From NCBI RefSeq assembly GCF_000373805.1, contig NZ_KB892447.1, positions 1 through 45,343 of the forward strand: a DNA stretch of 45,343 nt, given 5' to 3'. The notes beneath the pieces are model-generated. The model made no database searches. It saw only the letters and a list, made by a program, of their open reading frames with translations, and was not told the DNA's origin. Shown one piece after another: positions 25,077 to 34,744 of the stretch. Both the position numbers and the translations under genes were made by a program. Origin of the DNA: Corynebacterium pilosum DSM 20521 = CIP 103422 (GTDB lineage: Bacteria; Actinomycetota; Actinomycetes; Mycobacteriales; Mycobacteriaceae). Every line of letters begins with the position of its first letter. The stretch's first letter is position 1.

Positions 25077-26708
25077 ATGACAGTTTCCTCAAGTTTCACG
25101 GATCTCGAGAACATTGCCGACACCTCCACCACCGCCGGCAAAATCGCGGACCTGAAAAAGCGCCGCGCGGAAGCCCACCGGCCCATGGGCGCGAAAGCCA
25201 TTGAGAAAGTCCACGACAAAGGCAAGCTCACCGCCCGCGAGCGCCTCGACTACCTGCTCGACGAGGGGTCCTTCGTCGAAACGGATCAGCTGGCACGCCA
25301 CCGTACGCACGACTTCAACATGCAGGCCAAGCGCCCGGTGACCGACGGCATCGTCACCGGCTGGGGCACCATCGACGGCCGCGAGGTGTGCATCTTCTCC
25401 CAGGACGGCACCGTCTTCGGCGGCGCGCTCGGCGAAGTCTACGGCGAGAAGATGGTCAAGATCATGGAGCTGGCCATCACCACCGGCCGCCCGCTGATCG
25501 GCCTGTACGAAGGCGCCGGCGCGCGTATTCAGGACGGCGCGGTGTCGCTGGACTGGATCGCCCAGACCTTCTACCAGAACATCAAGGCCTCCGGGGTCGT
25601 GCCGCAGATCTCCGTGATCATGGGCGCCTGCGCCGGCGGCAACGCGTACTCGCCTGCGCTGACCGACTTCGTGGTGATGGTGGACCAGAAGTCCAAGATG
25701 TTCGTCACCGGCCCTGACGTGATCAAGACCGTCACCGGCGAAGAAATCACCCAGGAAGAGCTCGGCGGCGCGATGACGCACATGACCACCGCCGGCAACT
25801 GCCACTATGTTGCGCAGAACGACGAGGACGCCCTCGACTACGTGGCCGACCTGGTCGGCTTCCTGCCCTCCAATAACCGCGCGAAGGCACCCCTGGAGCA
25901 GCACTCCAAGGACGAGGGCGCGGTCGAGGAGAACATCACCGCCGACGACCTGGCACTGGACGAGATCATCCCCGACTCCCCCACCCAGCCCTATGACGTG
26001 CGCGAGGTCATCGAGAAGCTGACCGACGACGGCGAATACCTCGAGATCATGGAGCAGCGCGCCGAGAACGTCGTTATCGCGTTCGGCCGCATCGAGGGCC
26101 AGTCCGTCGGCTTCGTCGCCAACCAGCCCAGCGTCTACGCCGGCTGCCTGGACATCGACTCCTCGGAGAAGGCCGCCCGCTTCGTGCGCACCTGCGACGC
26201 CTTCAACATCCCGATCGTCATGCTTGTCGACGTCCCCGGCTTCCTGCCTGGTGCCGGCCAAGAATACGGCGGCATCCTTCGTCGTGGAGCGAAACTGCTC
26301 TACGCCTACGGTGAGGCGACCGTGCCGAAGATTACCGTGACCATGCGCAAGGCCTACGGCGGCGCGTACTGCGTGATGGGCTCAAAGGGCCTGGGCGCCG
26401 ACGTGAACCTGGCGTGGCCGACCGCCCAGATCGCCGTCATGGGTGCCGCCGGCGCCGTCGGATTCATCTACCGCAAGGAGCTGGCCGAGGCGCGCGAGAA
26501 GGGCCTCGACGTCGACGAGCTGGCCAAGAGCTTCGAGCGCGAGTACGAGGACTTCATGCTCAACCCGTACCTCGCCGCCGAGCGCGGGCTAATCGACGCC
26601 GTGATCCTGCCTTCGGAGACCCGCGGCGTGATCGCACGCAACCTGCGCCTGTACGCGGACAAGAACGTCACCCGCCCGGCGCGCAAGCACGGCAACATCC
26701 CGCTCTAA
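25077..26708 (+). CDS. accD1: Acyl-CoA carboxylase beta subunit (DtsR1/AccD1)
   Basis: The carboxyltransferase subunit that makes malonyl-CoA with the biotinylated alpha subunit AccBC, feeding fatty acid and mycolate synthesis. The 543 residues closely follow C. glutamicum DtsR1 as I remember it: [105 protein letters not shown] and the end ARKHGNIPL. The paralogue dtsR2 and accE, which I expect next to it, are absent here; an MFS gene follows. No strong ribosome-binding site precedes ATG 25077. A 237-base leader separates it from the divergent riboswitch. Confidence 0.95.
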   Translation: MTVSSSFTDLENIADTSTTAGKIADLKKRRAEAHRPMGAKAIEKVHDKGKLTARERLDYLLDEGSFVETDQLARHRTHDFNMQAKRPVTDGIVTGWGTIDGREVCIFSQDGTVFGGALGEVYGEKMVKIMELAITTGRPLIGLYEGAGARIQDGAVSLDWIAQTFYQNIKASGVVPQISVIMGACAGGNAYSPALTDFVVMVDQKSKMFVTGPDVIKTVTGEEITQEELGGAMTHMTTAGNCHYVAQNDEDALDYVADLVGFLPSNNRAKAPLEQHSKDEGAVEENITADDLALDEIIPDSPTQPYDVREVIEKLTDDGEYLEIMEQRAENVVIAFGRIEGQSVGFVANQPSVYAGCLDIDSSEKAARFVRTCDAFNIPIVMLVDVPGFLPGAGQEYGGILRRGAKLLYAYGEATVPKITVTMRKAYGGAYCVMGSKGLGADVNLAWPTAQIAVMGAAGAVGFIYRKELAEAREKGLDVDELAKSFEREYEDFMLNPYLAAERGLIDAVILPSETRGVIARNLRLYADKNVTRPARKHGNIPL

Positions 26709-26747
26709 TCCCGCACAACCGGGGCGGATTCTTTGTAGGCTCTACGC

Positions 26748-27950
26748 ATGGAGACGCCCCTAAAGTTCCCTCCGCGTGCCTGGATGCGCATCGGCTTCGC
26801 CATGTTCAGCCTGGGCTTCGGCGCGAACCTCTTCGTGCCGATGCTGCAGGTCTACCGTGAGCAGCACGGCAGCCCGGAGTCCACGCTGACCGCCATGATG
26901 GGCGTGTATGCGGTGGGCTTGATCCCGGCGCTGCTCTTTTTCGGGGCGCGGTCCGATTCGCTCGGGCGGCGCCCCATTCTGCTGCCCGGGCTGATGATCT
27001 CCGTGGTCGGGTCGGTGATCCTGGCATTGGGCGCGCTGGGGTGGTCGTGGCCGTTGTTTGTTGGGCGCATCATCATTGGTGTCGCCGTGGGGATGGGGAT
27101 GGCTTCGGGCTCGGCGTGGATTAAGGAACTGTCGGCGGGCAATGCGGCGGCCGGCCCGCGCCGGGCGACGATCGCGGTGTCCGCAGGTTTCGGTCTGGGC
27201 CCCGCGTTTTCGGGCCTGGTCGCCCAGTTCGCCCCTGCCCCGGAGCTCACGCCCTACGTGGTCCACATTGTCTTAGCCTGCCTCGCCCTTATATTGGCGT
27301 GGCGGGTTCCGGAAACGCAGACCTCGGGTGAGGGGCCGCACCAAGTGTTTCCGCCGATCGTCGGCACGCGCCGGTTCTTCTGGACGATCGCCGCCTGGGC
27401 GCCCTGGACCTTCGGCGTGGCCACCACCGCCTTCACCGCCACCCCCAGCAACGTGCCTGTCGCGCTGAGCTGGCCCACCGCCTTCCTCGGCCTGCTCGCC
27501 GGCACCGGCATGGCCGCGGGCGTGCTGATCCAGCCGCTGGCCACGCGCGTCAGCGCAGGTGGTACGCGTCCGCTGGCGGTGCTGGGATTAAGCATCGCGA
27601 TCCTCGGGCTCATCGTGAGCATCGCGGCAGCGCTCACGGCTTCGGCGTGGGTGATGTGGCTGGCCGCCGCGGTGATGGGCGGTTCCTACGGCATCATGAT
27701 GGTCGGCGGGCTGATCGAGGCGGAGAAGATTGCGCCGCCCGGCCAGTTCGGCGCGGTCGTCGGCATCTTCTATTCGCTGGCCTATGTCGGCTTCTTCATC
27801 CCGTTCATGATCTCGCTGGCCGTGTCCGCCCTGTCCGCCACCACCGGTCTTGCCGGGCCGCACGCCTACGCGTGGGTGCTGGGCGCCGGCATCCTGGTGT
27901 GCTTGGTCTCGATCCGCCCGGTCGCGCGCGTTTCCCAGCACGGCGCTTAG
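26748..27950 (+). CDS. Major facilitator superfamily transporter
   Basis: A 400-residue inner-membrane protein with about twelve hydrophobic segments. The A-motif between helices 2 and 3 is GARSDSLGRRPILLPG (about residues 63-78), and GMGMASGSAWIKELSAGNAAAGPRRATIA follows helix 4. PPIVGTRRFFWTIAAWAPWTFGVATTA begins the second half. It resembles drug/metabolite exporters of the MFS, but the substrate is not readable. It begins 39 bases after accD1 and could be cotranscribed. It ends six bases before the convergent unknown gene. Confidence 0.85.
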   Translation: METPLKFPPRAWMRIGFAMFSLGFGANLFVPMLQVYREQHGSPESTLTAMMGVYAVGLIPALLFFGARSDSLGRRPILLPGLMISVVGSVILALGALGWSWPLFVGRIIIGVAVGMGMASGSAWIKELSAGNAAAGPRRATIAVSAGFGLGPAFSGLVAQFAPAPELTPYVVHIVLACLALILAWRVPETQTSGEGPHQVFPPIVGTRRFFWTIAAWAPWTFGVATTAFTATPSNVPVALSWPTAFLGLLAGTGMAAGVLIQPLATRVSAGGTRPLAVLGLSIAILGLIVSIAAALTASAWVMWLAAAVMGGSYGIMMVGGLIEAEKIAPPGQFGAVVGIFYSLAYVGFFIPFMISLAVSALSATTGLAGPHAYAWVLGAGILVCLVSIRPVARVSQHGA

Positions 27951-27956
27951 CGACGA

Positions 27957-29483
27957 TTACTCCTCCTCGCCCGCTTCCACCGTGGCCAGGGCCGCATAGA
28001 TGAGGTGCTGGGAGGCCTCCGCCTCGTATTCCATCACGCGGTGTTCCTGGGAGCGCTTCAGGTGCACCGCCCGCGCCTTCTCCCCCAGCCCGTCGAGGTA
28101 TTCGTCGTAAGTGACTTCGCTCCACAGCAAGTAGAGCTCGCACGAAGGCTTCTCGCGCACGGTGCGCGCCAGCGCCTTGTTCGTCACGCTGACTGAGACC
28201 ACGGCTTCGTCAGTGCCTAGTGTGTTGACCAAGTTCTTCACGCCCTGCAGCGGGTCGAGCGTGACCAGCTTGGCCAGTGGCAGCGGGCGGGGCGAGTACA
28301 CGGTGAACTTTTCCCCGGCGGCAAGGCACGCGGCGGGGATGGTGATCTTTTCGCGGAATTCGGCGGGTTCGGCGCCCTCGTAGATTACGCGGGTGCGCAG
28401 GGTTTCGGGTACGACGACGAAGGTGAGTTCGTAGCCGGAGTCGCTGGTGACGGTCTCTACGCGCGAGGTCTCCGTGGAGGAGAAGCGCTTCTGGCCGCCC
28501 TCAATTCCGATGGGCTTGGCCTTGGTGCCCGCCAGCACATAGCTGAATGGCGACAGCGCGCCCGTGATGTCGATGAAGCGGAAGTCAGTCCCCTTCGGGC
28601 CCTCATTCTTGGCGCGCATGTGCAGGCCCTCGGCGATCGACAGGAATCGCGTATCGACGACATCATCCCCGCTGTAGAGCACCACCTTGTAGCGGCCCAC
28701 CCAGGCCTCGTCGTAAGCATCGGCTGGAAAGACCTCGTAGAGCCCGCCTTGTTCCAGCTCGGCTTCGTGCACTAGTTCCTGCTCGCCGCCCAGCGGGGCG
28801 TAGGTGAGCTCGAGGAACCATTGGCCCGCGCCGAAGATGTTGATATTCGGGGAGGTGGTGTACACCGGTTCGCGGTCCTCGGTCTCGGCGTTCGGCAGCG
28901 TGGTCACCGAAAAGTCCCACTCATACACCGGGTGTCCGGCCACGGCGACCTCGATCGGTTCCCCACCCGGCACGTGCACGGTCAGTCCCTCCACGCCGTG
29001 GGCATCCACGCTTATCGACGACCACCCCGCCCACGGCCCCACCGGATGCTCATGGGTTGCCGCAGCGCCGTCCACCGTGGTGCCCTTCGGTGCCAACAGT
29101 GTGTAGTTCAGCTGCAGGATCCCACCGGCCGGGTCAACGCTGCGTTCCCCGTCATGGAGCAGAAGGAAGGGGTAATCGTCGTTAAGCCCGCGGAACGTGA
29201 CGGGGCCGTGATGCACCTCCTCGCCGTCGCGCAACGCCACGGAAATGCCGGTGAATGCGGCGGGGATCCCCACGCGCACGGGGTAGTCGTCGCCGGTGGG
29301 CGCGGGGTACGTGCGCGTCCGGGTGGAGCCGTCCGCGAATGTCTGCTCGACGGTCCAGGTCGGCTCGCTCAGGCCGTGGTCGGCGGCCAAGGTGGGTAGG
29401 ACGACGTCGACGAGGTGCGTGTCGGCGTGTAGCAGCAGGTACGGGTCACGATCCAAAATTCCAGCGTCAATCACTTGGAACAT
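27957..29483 (-). CDS. Unrecognised 508-residue beta-rich protein
   Basis: I do not recognise this protein. It has no signal peptide, transmembrane helix or nucleotide-binding loop. It is acidic and dominated by alternating strand-like segments, for example GPVTFRGLNDDYPFLLLHDGE, YEWDFSVTTLPNAETEDREPVYTTSPN, GQWFLELTYAPLGGEQELVHEAELEQGGLYEVFPADAYDEAWVGRYKVVLYSGDDVVDTRFLSIAEGLHMRAKNEG and YELTFVVVPETLRTRVIYEGAEPAEFREKITIPAACL. This suggests several immunoglobulin-like beta sandwiches. A helical C-terminus (DEYLDGLGEKARAVHLKRSQEHRVMEYEAEAS) follows. Start ATG 29483. It stands alone between an MFS gene and a small membrane gene. Confidence 0.7.
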   Translation of the reverse strand: MFQVIDAGILDRDPYLLLHADTHLVDVVLPTLAADHGLSEPTWTVEQTFADGSTRTRTYPAPTGDDYPVRVGIPAAFTGISVALRDGEEVHHGPVTFRGLNDDYPFLLLHDGERSVDPAGGILQLNYTLLAPKGTTVDGAAATHEHPVGPWAGWSSISVDAHGVEGLTVHVPGGEPIEVAVAGHPVYEWDFSVTTLPNAETEDREPVYTTSPNINIFGAGQWFLELTYAPLGGEQELVHEAELEQGGLYEVFPADAYDEAWVGRYKVVLYSGDDVVDTRFLSIAEGLHMRAKNEGPKGTDFRFIDITGALSPFSYVLAGTKAKPIGIEGGQKRFSSTETSRVETVTSDSGYELTFVVVPETLRTRVIYEGAEPAEFREKITIPAACLAAGEKFTVYSPRPLPLAKLVTLDPLQGVKNLVNTLGTDEAVVSVSVTNKALARTVREKPSCELYLLWSEVTYDEYLDGLGEKARAVHLKRSQEHRVMEYEAEASQHLIYAALATVEAGEEE

Positions 29484-29537
29484 CGTAGAGCAACGCGCCG
29501 GGAAGTGTTAGCCCGGCGGGTTATCGGCGCCTCGTCG

Positions 29538-29810
29538 TTAAGCGCGGACCCCTCCGGCGACCAGACCATTGCGGATCGCGCGGTACGTGCGCAGACCCAG
29601 CCAGAGCCACGCCACGACCGCGCAGCCGGACAGAATCGCCGGGACCGGCTGGCCCAGCAGCGCATTCGACGCTGTGGCCGCCCCGAACGCGGCCAGGTTG
29701 AGCACGACATCATAAACCGGCGCGATGAACAGCCGATTGATCACGTGCAGGCCCGCGATGATCAACCCGCAGGCGAAGGTGATGGACAAAAGAACAGTAA
29801 CAAGCACCAC
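29538..29810 (-). CDS. Small two-helix membrane protein
   Basis: A 90-residue protein with an N-terminal hydrophobic helix (MVLVTVLLSITFACGLIIAGLHVI), a central weakly hydrophobic stretch (YDVVLNLAAFGAATASNALLG) and a second helix (VPAILSGCAVVAWLWLGLRTYRAI). It probably sits in the cytoplasmic membrane. The family is not recognised. Its TAA stop lies inside a copy of the recurring 12-base word (29532-29543). It is the last gene with core-like composition before the lower-GC island. Confidence 0.6.
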   Translation of the reverse strand: MVLVTVLLSITFACGLIIAGLHVINRLFIAPVYDVVLNLAAFGAATASNALLGQPVPAILSGCAVVAWLWLGLRTYRAIRNGLVAGGVRA

Positions 29811-29847
29811 TCAATGGTACGCGCCGGTGCGGAGCGCTGAAGCGAAC

Positions 29848-31326
29848 CTAAGCTAGCGGAATTACGGCATTGACTCCCAGCATTGCCACGAGAGTTACTA
29901 ACGGGACAACCACCGTCACAACGAAAATATCTTTATACGCCAAGCGGTGGGTCATGCCACAGACGATAAGCATGGTCAAAATTGCGCCGTTGTGCGGGAA
30001 CGAGTCAAAGCTCACAGACGCCATTGCAGTAACTCGGTGCATCAGTTCAGGACTGATTTCTTGTTCAGCGGCGAGTTGCGCTAGTTGAGTACCCAAGGTT
30101 TCCATCGTAATACTGAGACCGCCTGACGACGATCCCGTAATTCCTGAGATCACCGCGGTGGACACCGTGGAAATTACTAAAGCGTTATCGCTGATCCCAA
30201 ACATGGAGTTCTTCACCGTTGCAAAAACTGCCAGCGAGGCGACAACAGCGCCGTATCCAACCTCACTAGCTGTTGTGAAACACGGCAGAATCGCGTTCTT
30301 CGCGCCTTCAGACAAATCTGCGATGGACTCCCTAAAGCGTCGCGGATTCGTGGCCACAATGACAAGTACACCGACCGATAGAGCCACAACCGGCGACCAC
30401 ACGCCGATCACACCATCAATGGAGGTTGCCCCATACTTCTCTTCTGCAAGGTAATCCGCATCCAGTAGGTCGGCGACCACATAGACCATAAGGAAATTAG
30501 TGATGATGACCACGGCGATGGGCAACAGGCCGAGCAGGCCTTGAATCTTTACGTTTGGCTCAACAGCCGTATCTACTGTCCCCTCGGCTTTGAAAGTTTC
30601 ACCACCGATGTCAGCTTCTGTCTCCCCCATCGCTGCTCCACTGTCCCGGGGGAGCTCGATGATATTGCCCTCAGCGTCAATCGGGTCGAAACGTTCGCCT
30701 TTGCGATGCAGAGCTCTCACCCTAAATTCCAGCCACGCCATCCCCAACACCAGCATGATTGCTGCTGCGACCACACCAAAGATAGGGGCCGCATACACGT
30801 TTGTGCCGAAGTAACTCGTCGGAATAGCATTGTGGATCTGCGGAGAGCCTGGCAGGGAGGCAAGCGCGAACGTGATGGTGCCAAAAGCAATCGCGGCTGG
30901 CATCAGCCGTTTAGGGATGTCGGCTTCTTGAAACAACGCTGTTGCGATGGGAACAATGGTGAAAGCCACGACCCACGCGGACACGCCGCCGTAAGTCAGC
31001 AAGGCGGTAGCGATTACCGTCGATAGCAACGCTCGTTTCGGGCCGAAAAGTGCAGTAATCCCACGTGCGAGATAGCGAGCCAATCCGGTGGATGTCATCA
31101 GGTAGCCGAAAATAGCGCCAAGAAGAAACAGTGGGAAATATTTAACAACAAAGTTCCCCAGAGCCGGCATGAAGACTTGCGTATAGGTTCCCAGCAATGG
31201 AGCACCCGACGCAAGTGCAGCGATTAATGCGGCAAGAGGAGCCACGACGACAACTGAATGACCTCTATACGCAAAAATCACGAGGAAAAGTAGGGAAACC
31301 ACCACCCCTATAAATGCGATGACCAC
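29848..31326 (-). CDS. GntP-family permease
   Basis: A 492-residue inner-membrane transporter with about twelve hydrophobic segments, of the GntP/gluconate-3-hydroxybutyrate permease type. FPLFLLGAIFGYLMTSTGLARYLARGI, YGGVSAWVVAFTIVPIATALFQEADIPKRLMPAAIAFGTITFALASLPGSPQIHNAIPTSYFGTN and ISGITGSSSGGLSITMETLG are characteristic. A cytoplasmic acidic loop of about 60 residues (RFDPIDAEGNIIELPRDSGAAMGETEADIGG) sits between the halves. Relatives carry hydroxyacids such as 3-hydroxybutyrate. With mmsB and mmsA nearby, 3-hydroxyisobutyrate or a similar acid is a reasonable guess, not shown. It is divergent from a TetR gene 91 bases away. Confidence 0.85.
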   Translation of the reverse strand: MVIAFIGVVVSLLFLVIFAYRGHSVVVVAPLAALIAALASGAPLLGTYTQVFMPALGNFVVKYFPLFLLGAIFGYLMTSTGLARYLARGITALFGPKRALLSTVIATALLTYGGVSAWVVAFTIVPIATALFQEADIPKRLMPAAIAFGTITFALASLPGSPQIHNAIPTSYFGTNVYAAPIFGVVAAAIMLVLGMAWLEFRVRALHRKGERFDPIDAEGNIIELPRDSGAAMGETEADIGGETFKAEGTVDTAVEPNVKIQGLLGLLPIAVVIITNFLMVYVVADLLDADYLAEEKYGATSIDGVIGVWSPVVALSVGVLVIVATNPRRFRESIADLSEGAKNAILPCFTTASEVGYGAVVASLAVFATVKNSMFGISDNALVISTVSTAVISGITGSSSGGLSITMETLGTQLAQLAAEQEISPELMHRVTAMASVSFDSFPHNGAILTMLIVCGMTHRLAYKDIFVVTVVVPLVTLVAMLGVNAVIPLA

Positions 31327-31417
31327 GTTGTTTACCTTCCATTTTCATTTATTACTTCTTGATTTGTCACACTGTTCTAGACCTTTTACGCAGATCCACA
31401 CTTTCGACGAGTGCTGA

Positions 31418-32017
31418 ATGAGTATCCTTGGGTCTATGTCCACCAGTTCTCGTCCAGGAGTATCTGCCACCAAGCAGCGGATCCTTGAATGCTCACGGGA
31501 ACTCTTTAGCCAAGAGTCCTACGCAAAGGTTTCGCTCAAAGACATTGCTGTCGCCGCAGATGTCAGCGTCGCATTGATCGTGAAACACTTCGGAAGTAAA
31601 GGTGCTCTATTCGTAGAGACGCTAGATTTCTCTGTCTCCGCGCAGAACCTTTTTTCCGGTGAATTTTCTGATCTTGGCCGAACTGCCGTTGCCGAGACTT
31701 TAGATGCGCCGCATAACGCGCCTTATTCAATGGCACGAACCATTTCCATTGCTAGTGGAGATCAAGAAAGTCTCACTGCGATTGGGCAGCAGATCCGCAG
31801 CGATCTGCATACGCTGCTTGCGCAACGAATCCGCGATGAGGCACCTTTCTCGGATCCTTCTCCGGAACTTCGCGCGCATGCAGGTATTTCGTTATTGATT
31901 GGGCTTTCTTTTATGCGACGCCTCGACCCAGAGATGCTGGCATCTTTCAGCGCTGAATCCTTACTCGATTTTTACGGAGCAAAGTTTCAGCGCATTGTCG
32001 ATGGTGAGCCAAATTAG
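31418..32017 (+). CDS. TetR-family transcriptional regulator (permease-proximal)
   Basis: The N-terminal helix-turn-helix is ATKQRILECSRELFSQESYAKVSLKDIAVAADVSVALIVKHFGSKGALFVETLDF (about residues 13-67), followed by a variable ligand-binding domain. It is divergent from the GntP-type permease, the usual arrangement for a local repressor. It also ends overlapping the mmsB stop by four bases. The start is uncertain: ATG 31418 or ATG 31436 (MSTSSRPG), neither with a clear ribosome-binding site. I infer control of the permease; the effector is unknown. Confidence 0.85.
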   Translation: MSILGSMSTSSRPGVSATKQRILECSRELFSQESYAKVSLKDIAVAADVSVALIVKHFGSKGALFVETLDFSVSAQNLFSGEFSDLGRTAVAETLDAPHNAPYSMARTISIASGDQESLTAIGQQIRSDLHTLLAQRIRDEAPFSDPSPELRAHAGISLLIGLSFMRRLDPEMLASFSAESLLDFYGAKFQRIVDGEPN

Positions 32018-32892
32018 TTCCGCACTTCGTTGATGATGGCGGAGAAGTCCAGCCCACCATTGCCTGCTTCGACAAACTGCTCATATTGCTGTGCAGCAAT
32101 CACCCCCAGCGGAGTCTCCGTTCCTGTTTCGGCAGCGGAGTTCATCGCCAGTTTGAGGTCCTTGAGCATCAGTGCTGCGGAAAAACCTGGTCTGAACTCA
32201 TTGTTCGCTGGGCTGTCCGGAACCACGCCAGGAACAGGTGCGTTGACAGACAGCGCCCAAGAGTTTCCCGTAGCATTCGAGACGACATCGAAAAAGGCTT
32301 GGTGATCCAGCCCAAGGCGCTCGCCCATGACAATGGCCTCTGCTAAAACGATCTGGTGCACGGCCAGAATCATGTTGTTACACGCCTTAACGGCCTGACC
32401 GGTGCCGACCTCGCCGCAGTGGGTGACTGAACGGCCCATCACATCTAGAAGCGGTTTTGCTCGATCAAACGCTTCAACATCACCCCCGACCATGAATGCA
32501 AGAGTCCCAGCTTTAGATCCCGTCACACCACCAGAGACAGGCGCGTCAATGAATGCAGAACCGGCTTTTTCTACCTCTTCAGCCAAGTCTCGCGCTTCTG
32601 ATACAGCAATGGTGGAGCTGTCGATGACTAAACCTGGAATCTCCCCGTTTTCTCGGAGAATCTCTTCGTGGGTCTGTTTGACTAGCCCGCCGTTGGGCAA
32701 CATCGTGATTAAGATGTCGGCACCTGCACTGGCATCAGCCGCAGTTGAGCAAGTAGTGATTCCAGCTTCTCGTGCTGCGACAATTGCTTGGTCCACAACG
32801 TCGAACCCGCGTACTGCATAGCCGGCATCTACTAAGTTTGCGGCCATTGGGCCGCCCATATTTCCGAGACCAACAAAAGCTACAGTCGTCAT
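32014..32892 (-). CDS. mmsB: 3-hydroxyisobutyrate dehydrogenase
   Basis: Oxidises 3-hydroxyisobutyrate to methylmalonate semialdehyde with NAD in valine catabolism. The opening TTVAFVGLGNMGGPMAANLVDAGYAVRGFD holds the NAD fold. FIDAPVSGGVTGSKAGTLAFMVGG is the substrate-binding signature, and GQAVKACNNMILAVHQIVLAEAI carries the catalytic Lys. The 292-residue length fits. ATG 32892 is chosen over ATG 32898 because GAGAGGA lies six bases before it and would abut the earlier one. It follows mmsA after 60 bases that contain a hairpin. Confidence 0.92.
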   Translation of the reverse strand: MTTVAFVGLGNMGGPMAANLVDAGYAVRGFDVVDQAIVAAREAGITTCSTAADASAGADILITMLPNGGLVKQTHEEILRENGEIPGLVIDSSTIAVSEARDLAEEVEKAGSAFIDAPVSGGVTGSKAGTLAFMVGGDVEAFDRAKPLLDVMGRSVTHCGEVGTGQAVKACNNMILAVHQIVLAEAIVMGERLGLDHQAFFDVVSNATGNSWALSVNAPVPGVVPDSPANNEFRPGFSAALMLKDLKLAMNSAAETGTETPLGVIAAQQYEQFVEAGNGGLDFSAIINEVRN

Positions 32893-32914
32893 TGTCATTC
32901 CTCTCGTTATTGGC

Positions 32915-32939
32915 GGCCTGAGGCGTTAAAGCCCAGGCC
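32915..32939 (-). promoter_or_regulatory. Hairpin between mmsA and mmsB
   Basis: GGCCTG and CAGGCC plus an inner GGC/GCC pair, separated by one bulged base and a six-base loop, form a 9-bp stem 13 bases after the mmsA stop. No U-tract follows, so it is more likely an mRNA processing or stability element that sets the mmsA:mmsB ratio than a terminator. Confidence 0.5.
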
Positions 32940-32952
32940 GGGGGTTCATCTT

Positions 32953-34470
32953 TTAGTTCATCACAGGCATCGTGAACTGCGGACCTGCATCAGAGTCATC
33001 AGGCCAACGTGACGTCACGGTTTTAGTCTTTGTGTAGAAGCGGAAAGAATCGGGGCCGTGCTGATTGAGGTCTCCAAAACCAGATCGCTTCCAGCCGCCA
33101 AAAGTGTGGTAGGCGATCGGAACAGGAATCGCCACGTTTACACCAACCATGCCAACTTCTATATTCTTCACAAATTCACGAGCCGCCCCGCCATTCTGAG
33201 TAAAGATTGCGACGCCGTTGCCGTATTCGTGATCATTCACCAAAGTGATCGCTTCCTCGAGGGTGTCCACACGCACCATGGTCAGCACCGGGCCAAAGAT
33301 TTCTTGGGTGTAGATGTCCATGTCACGGGTCGCGTGGTCAAAGAAAGTAGGACCAGAGTAGAAGCCATCGGACAGCGATTCACCGTCATAAGAAGCTTCC
33401 GACATGTCGATGTCGCGTCCATCAAGGACTAGGTCTGCACCGGCATCGATGCCACTTTGGATCAGGGAATGAACACGTTCCCTCGCCTCACCAGTGACAA
33501 GAGGGCCGTAGTCAGCTTGTGGGTCCAAGCTATGGCCAACTGTGAGTTCTTTCGCTTTCCGAGTTACTGCTTCGCGGAGTTTATCCGCGGTTTTCTGGCC
33601 AACAGGCACCGCGACGGAGAGCGCCATGCAACGCTCACCGGCAGACCCAAAAGCTGCACCGACGATGGCGTCCGCGGTGGCTTCGATATCTGCGTCTGGT
33701 AGCACGATCGCGTGGTTCTTGGCACCACCGAAACATTGAGCACGTTTCCCTGTCGATGCGCACTGTTCGTAGATGTACTGAGCAATCGGGGTCGAGCCAA
33801 CAAAGCCAACTGCTTTAATTACCGGAGACTGCAATATCGCATCTACAGCTTCTTTGTCGCCGTGCACTACGTTAAAGACACCAGCTGGGCCGCCTGCTTC
33901 GAGGAACAGCTCTGCCAAGCGCACTGGCACGGAAGGATCTCGCTCCGACGGCTTAAGCACAAACGCATTTCCTGCCGCGAGTGCTGGCCCCGCCTTCCAT
34001 AGCGGGATCATCGCTGGGAAATTAAACGGAGTGATCCCCGCAACCACCCCTAGAGGCTGGCGCAATGAGTAGGTATCGATGCCAGTTCCGACCTCTGTGG
34101 AGTATTCGCCTTTGAGCTGATGCGGGGCGCCCAATGAAAATTCGAGTACGTCGACACCTCGGGAGATATCCCCCTTTGCATCCGCGAAGGTCTTCCCGTG
34201 CTCTAGCGACAGGGTGCGTGCCAGCTCGTCCGCGTTATCATGGATGAGTTGGATCCACTTCATAATGATGCGAATACGCTTCTGTGGGTTATACGCAGCC
34301 CAGGCAGGTTGTGCCTTTCGGGCCGACTCAATGACTGCGTTAACATCCTCGGTATTTGCCAGACGGACTTCTGCCTGTGTCGCTCCCGTGGAGGGATTGA
34401 GCACTGCTTGGGTTTCATTGGACGTGCCTTCCCAGGATGCGCCGTCCAGGAAGTGATTAATAGTGGCCAT
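32953..34470 (-). CDS. mmsA: Methylmalonate-semialdehyde dehydrogenase (CoA-acylating)
   Basis: Converts methylmalonate semialdehyde to propionyl-CoA and CO2, the last step of the valine branch. The 505 residues have the aldehyde dehydrogenase fold. LGVVAGITPFNFPAMIPLWKAGPALAAGNAFVLKPSE binds NAD, and AFGSAGERCMALSVAV contains the catalytic Cys. KSV-type CoA-acylating features and the end GWKRSGFGDLNQHGPDSFRFYTKTKTVTSRW match MmsA/IolA. AGGAGAT lies before ATG 34470. It heads mmsA-mmsB and is divergent from the GNAT fusion gene across a 274-base regulatory gap. A malonate-semialdehyde (inositol) role is less likely because no iol genes are present. Confidence 0.92.
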   Translation of the reverse strand: MATINHFLDGASWEGTSNETQAVLNPSTGATQAEVRLANTEDVNAVIESARKAQPAWAAYNPQKRIRIIMKWIQLIHDNADELARTLSLEHGKTFADAKGDISRGVDVLEFSLGAPHQLKGEYSTEVGTGIDTYSLRQPLGVVAGITPFNFPAMIPLWKAGPALAAGNAFVLKPSERDPSVPVRLAELFLEAGGPAGVFNVVHGDKEAVDAILQSPVIKAVGFVGSTPIAQYIYEQCASTGKRAQCFGGAKNHAIVLPDADIEATADAIVGAAFGSAGERCMALSVAVPVGQKTADKLREAVTRKAKELTVGHSLDPQADYGPLVTGEARERVHSLIQSGIDAGADLVLDGRDIDMSEASYDGESLSDGFYSGPTFFDHATRDMDIYTQEIFGPVLTMVRVDTLEEAITLVNDHEYGNGVAIFTQNGGAAREFVKNIEVGMVGVNVAIPVPIAYHTFGGWKRSGFGDLNQHGPDSFRFYTKTKTVTSRWPDDSDAGPQFTMPVMN

Positions 34471-34647
34471 GATGATCTCCTATCTCGGAATAAACCTCGG
34501 TTAGGTATTTCTGCAACACCCTCAGGATCGCAGTAATCCAGATCACATTGCAATGACTCCTTTGATCTAAAACACAATTCACCCCCTCCGTTTCCTAAAT
34601 GAAAATTATCTACCTGCATCAGCTCCACCAGGGCAAGAACATCCTGC

Positions 34648-34666
34648 GGGTAAATGGCATTCACCC
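34648..34666. promoter_or_regulatory. Putative operator, site A (mmsA / GNAT fusion intergenic region)
   Basis: GGGTAAATGGCATTCACCC is a near-perfect 19-bp palindrome. Its right half CATTCACCC recurs at 40704 and 41315. It lies 79 bases before the GNAT fusion start and 178 bases before mmsA. A half-site, ATTCACCC, lies nearby at 34578. This is a probable binding site for a TetR-type regulator of the cluster. Confidence 0.6.
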
Positions 34667-34744
34667 TGCCCACATGCGCGACACTTAACTAAGCTTTCCA
34701 GCAATCTCTTTCGCGCCCACCCGACTATCGAGGAGACAGACCAG

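Noticed and set aside
31327..31417. TetR operator in the permease/tetR gap
   Set aside because: No convincing palindrome was found, and the CATTCACCC word is absent.
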